64,000 nucleotides of DNA from Pseudomonas sp. UBA1879 (GTDB lineage: Bacteria; Pseudomonadota; Gammaproteobacteria; Pseudomonadales; Pseudomonadaceae). Numbering within the stretch: position 1 is the first letter of the stretch; every line of letters starts with the position of its first letter. Position numbers and translations under genes: made by a program. Below the pieces are notes generated by a model. The model saw only the letters and a list, made by a program, of their open reading frames with translations, was not told where the DNA came from and made no database searches. This document shows, piece after piece, positions 63,006 to 64,000 of this stretch. The DNA lies in assembly GCF_002338065.1 (NCBI RefSeq), contig NZ_DDHJ01000026.1:49710-113709 (forward strand). The letters run 5' to 3'.

Positions 63006-64000
63006 ATGTCCGAGTTTCAGCTCGTTACCCGTTTTGAGCCGGCCGGTGATCAACCGGAGGCGATTCGTCAATTGGTAGAAGGTATCGACGCCGGGTTGTC
63101 GCACCAGACCCTGCTCGGGGTAACCGGATCTGGCAAGACCTTCAGCATTGCCAACGTGATCCAGCAGGTGCAGCGGCCGACCATGGTGCTGGCACCGAAC
63201 AAGACCCTGGCCGCGCAGTTGTACGGCGAGTTCAAGGCGTTCTTCCCGAACAACGCCGTCGAATACTTCGTCTCGTATTACGACTACTACCAGCCCGAAG
63301 CCTACGTACCGTCGTCGGACACCTTCATTGAGAAAGACGCTTCGATCAACGACCACATCGAGCAGATGCGCCTGTCTGCCACCAAGGCGTTGCTGGAACG
63401 CAAGGACGCGATCATCGTCACCACCGTGTCGTGCATTTATGGTCTGGGCAGCCCGGAAACCTACCTGCGCATGGTCCTGCACGTGGACCGCGGCGACAAA
63501 ATGGACCAGCGCGCCTTGCTGCGCCGCCTGGCCGATCTGCAATACACCCGCAACGATATGGACTTCGCCCGCGCGACGTTCCGTGTGCGCGGCGACGTGA
63601 TCGACATCTTCCCGGCGGAATCCGACCTGGAAGCGATCCGTATCGAGCTGTTCGACGATGAAGTCGAGAGCCTGTCGGCCTTCGACCCGCTGACCGGCGA
63701 GGTCATCCGCAAACTGCCACGCTTCACCTTCTATCCCAAGAGCCACTATGTGACGCCGCGGGAAACGCTGCTGGACGCCATCGAAGGGATCAAGGTCGAG
63801 CTGCAGGAGCGCCTGGAATACTTGCGTGGCGCCAACAAGCTGGTGGAAGCGCAGCGGCTCGAACAGCGCACCCGATTCGACCTGGAGATGATCCTCGAAC
63901 TCGGTTACTGCAACGGCATCGAGAACTACCCGCGCCACACCGACGGCCGTCCCGCCGGCTCCGCCCCGCACTCCCCGCTGGCTTACTTCCCGGACGACTT
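63006..64000 (+). CDS. uvrB: Excinuclease ABC subunit UvrB (partial, runs off the window)
   Basis: 331 complete codons are visible from ATG 63006 of a protein usually about 670 residues long. Walker A GVTGSGKTF, the DNA-wedging beta-hairpin region SYYDYYQPEAYVP, EKDASINDHIEQMRLSA and SCIYGLGSP are diagnostic. UvrB unwinds and verifies damaged DNA with UvrA, then recruits UvrC for nucleotide excision repair. The ATG has GAGG about 7 bases before it. The C-terminal helicase motifs and UVR domain lie beyond base 64000. Confidence 0.97.
   Translation, partial: MSEFQLVTRFEPAGDQPEAIRQLVEGIDAGLSHQTLLGVTGSGKTFSIANVIQQVQRPTMVLAPNKTLAAQLYGEFKAFFPNNAVEYFVSYYDYYQPEAYVPSSDTFIEKDASINDHIEQMRLSATKALLERKDAIIVTTVSCIYGLGSPETYLRMVLHVDRGDKMDQRALLRRLADLQYTRNDMDFARATFRVRGDVIDIFPAESDLEAIRIELFDDEVESLSAFDPLTGEVIRKLPRFTFYPKSHYVTPRETLLDAIEGIKVELQERLEYLRGANKLVEAQRLEQRTRFDLEMILELGYCNGIENYPRHTDGRPAGSAPHSPLAYFPDD

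Overview
The window is a GC-rich Pseudomonas chromosome segment, most likely of the fluorescens/syringae lineage. This rests on the close resemblance of many genes to Pseudomonas families (galactose dehydrogenase, PvdA/PvdE/PvdF/PvdH-type proteins, three-subunit gluconate 2-dehydrogenase, an aminotransferase beside uvrB) and on abundant Pseudomonas-type REP/REPIN repeats in the gaps. No rRNA, tRNA, phage, transposase or CRISPR was seen.

Layout. 1-4.3 kb: a XylR-like sugar regulator, a galactose 1-dehydrogenase and an OPT-family transporter. 4.6-43.2 kb: a siderophore locus. It holds an orphan iron-starvation ECF sigma factor behind a Fur-like box, a PvdE-type ABC exporter, an ornithine N5-hydroxylase, two giant NRPSs (3247 and 5383 residues), a Dab-forming aminotransferase, a TonB receptor, a 2-kb non-coding repeat block, then MbtH, an aspartyl beta-hydroxylase, an N5-hydroxyornithine formyltransferase and a FhuF-type ferric reductase. 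43.3-45.0 kb: a chemoreceptor behind a sigma-28 promoter. 45.2-49.1 kb: the gluconate 2-dehydrogenase operon. 49.3-52.5 kb: an SDR, an MFS exporter and a small acidic protein. 52.5-60.9 kb: a HutC-like GntR regulator, an amino-acid-type ABC importer, two 2-hydroxyacid dehydrogenases and an isopenicillin-N-synthase-like oxygenase, which share a probable operator. 61.4-64.0 kb: an aromatic/aspartate-type aminotransferase and the start of uvrB.

How the siderophore genes fit together. The domain order is FAAL-T-C-A(Asp)-T-E-C-A(Dab)-T, then C-A(Ser)-T-E-C-A(Orn-type)-T-C-A(Ser)-T-C-A(Orn-type)-T-E-TE. Read colinearly with the tailoring enzymes, this gives a fatty-acylated hexapeptide: acyl-D-(OH)Asp-Dab-D-Ser-(f)OHOrn-Ser-D-(f/c)OHOrn. 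One beta-hydroxyaspartate plus two hydroxamates would make a hexadentate iron ligand. The gene set resembles ornibactin loci, while the FAAL start and Asp-Dab opening resemble lipopeptide siderophores of Cupriavidus and Variovorax. It is not a pyoverdine locus and does not match corrugatin-type peptides. Two sites fitting TAAA-N17-CGTC (one exact, one with a single mismatch) precede the hydroxylase/NRPS operon and the mbtH operon, which suggests a Fur to ECF-sigma to biosynthesis cascade with no anti-sigma gene nearby.

The most unusual non-coding feature is a satellite-like array between the receptor and mbtH: five 107-bp REPINs at an exact 256-bp period, flanked by inverted copies of a different ~220-bp repeat. 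A second REP array with a 146-bp period lies at 60.9-61.3 kb.
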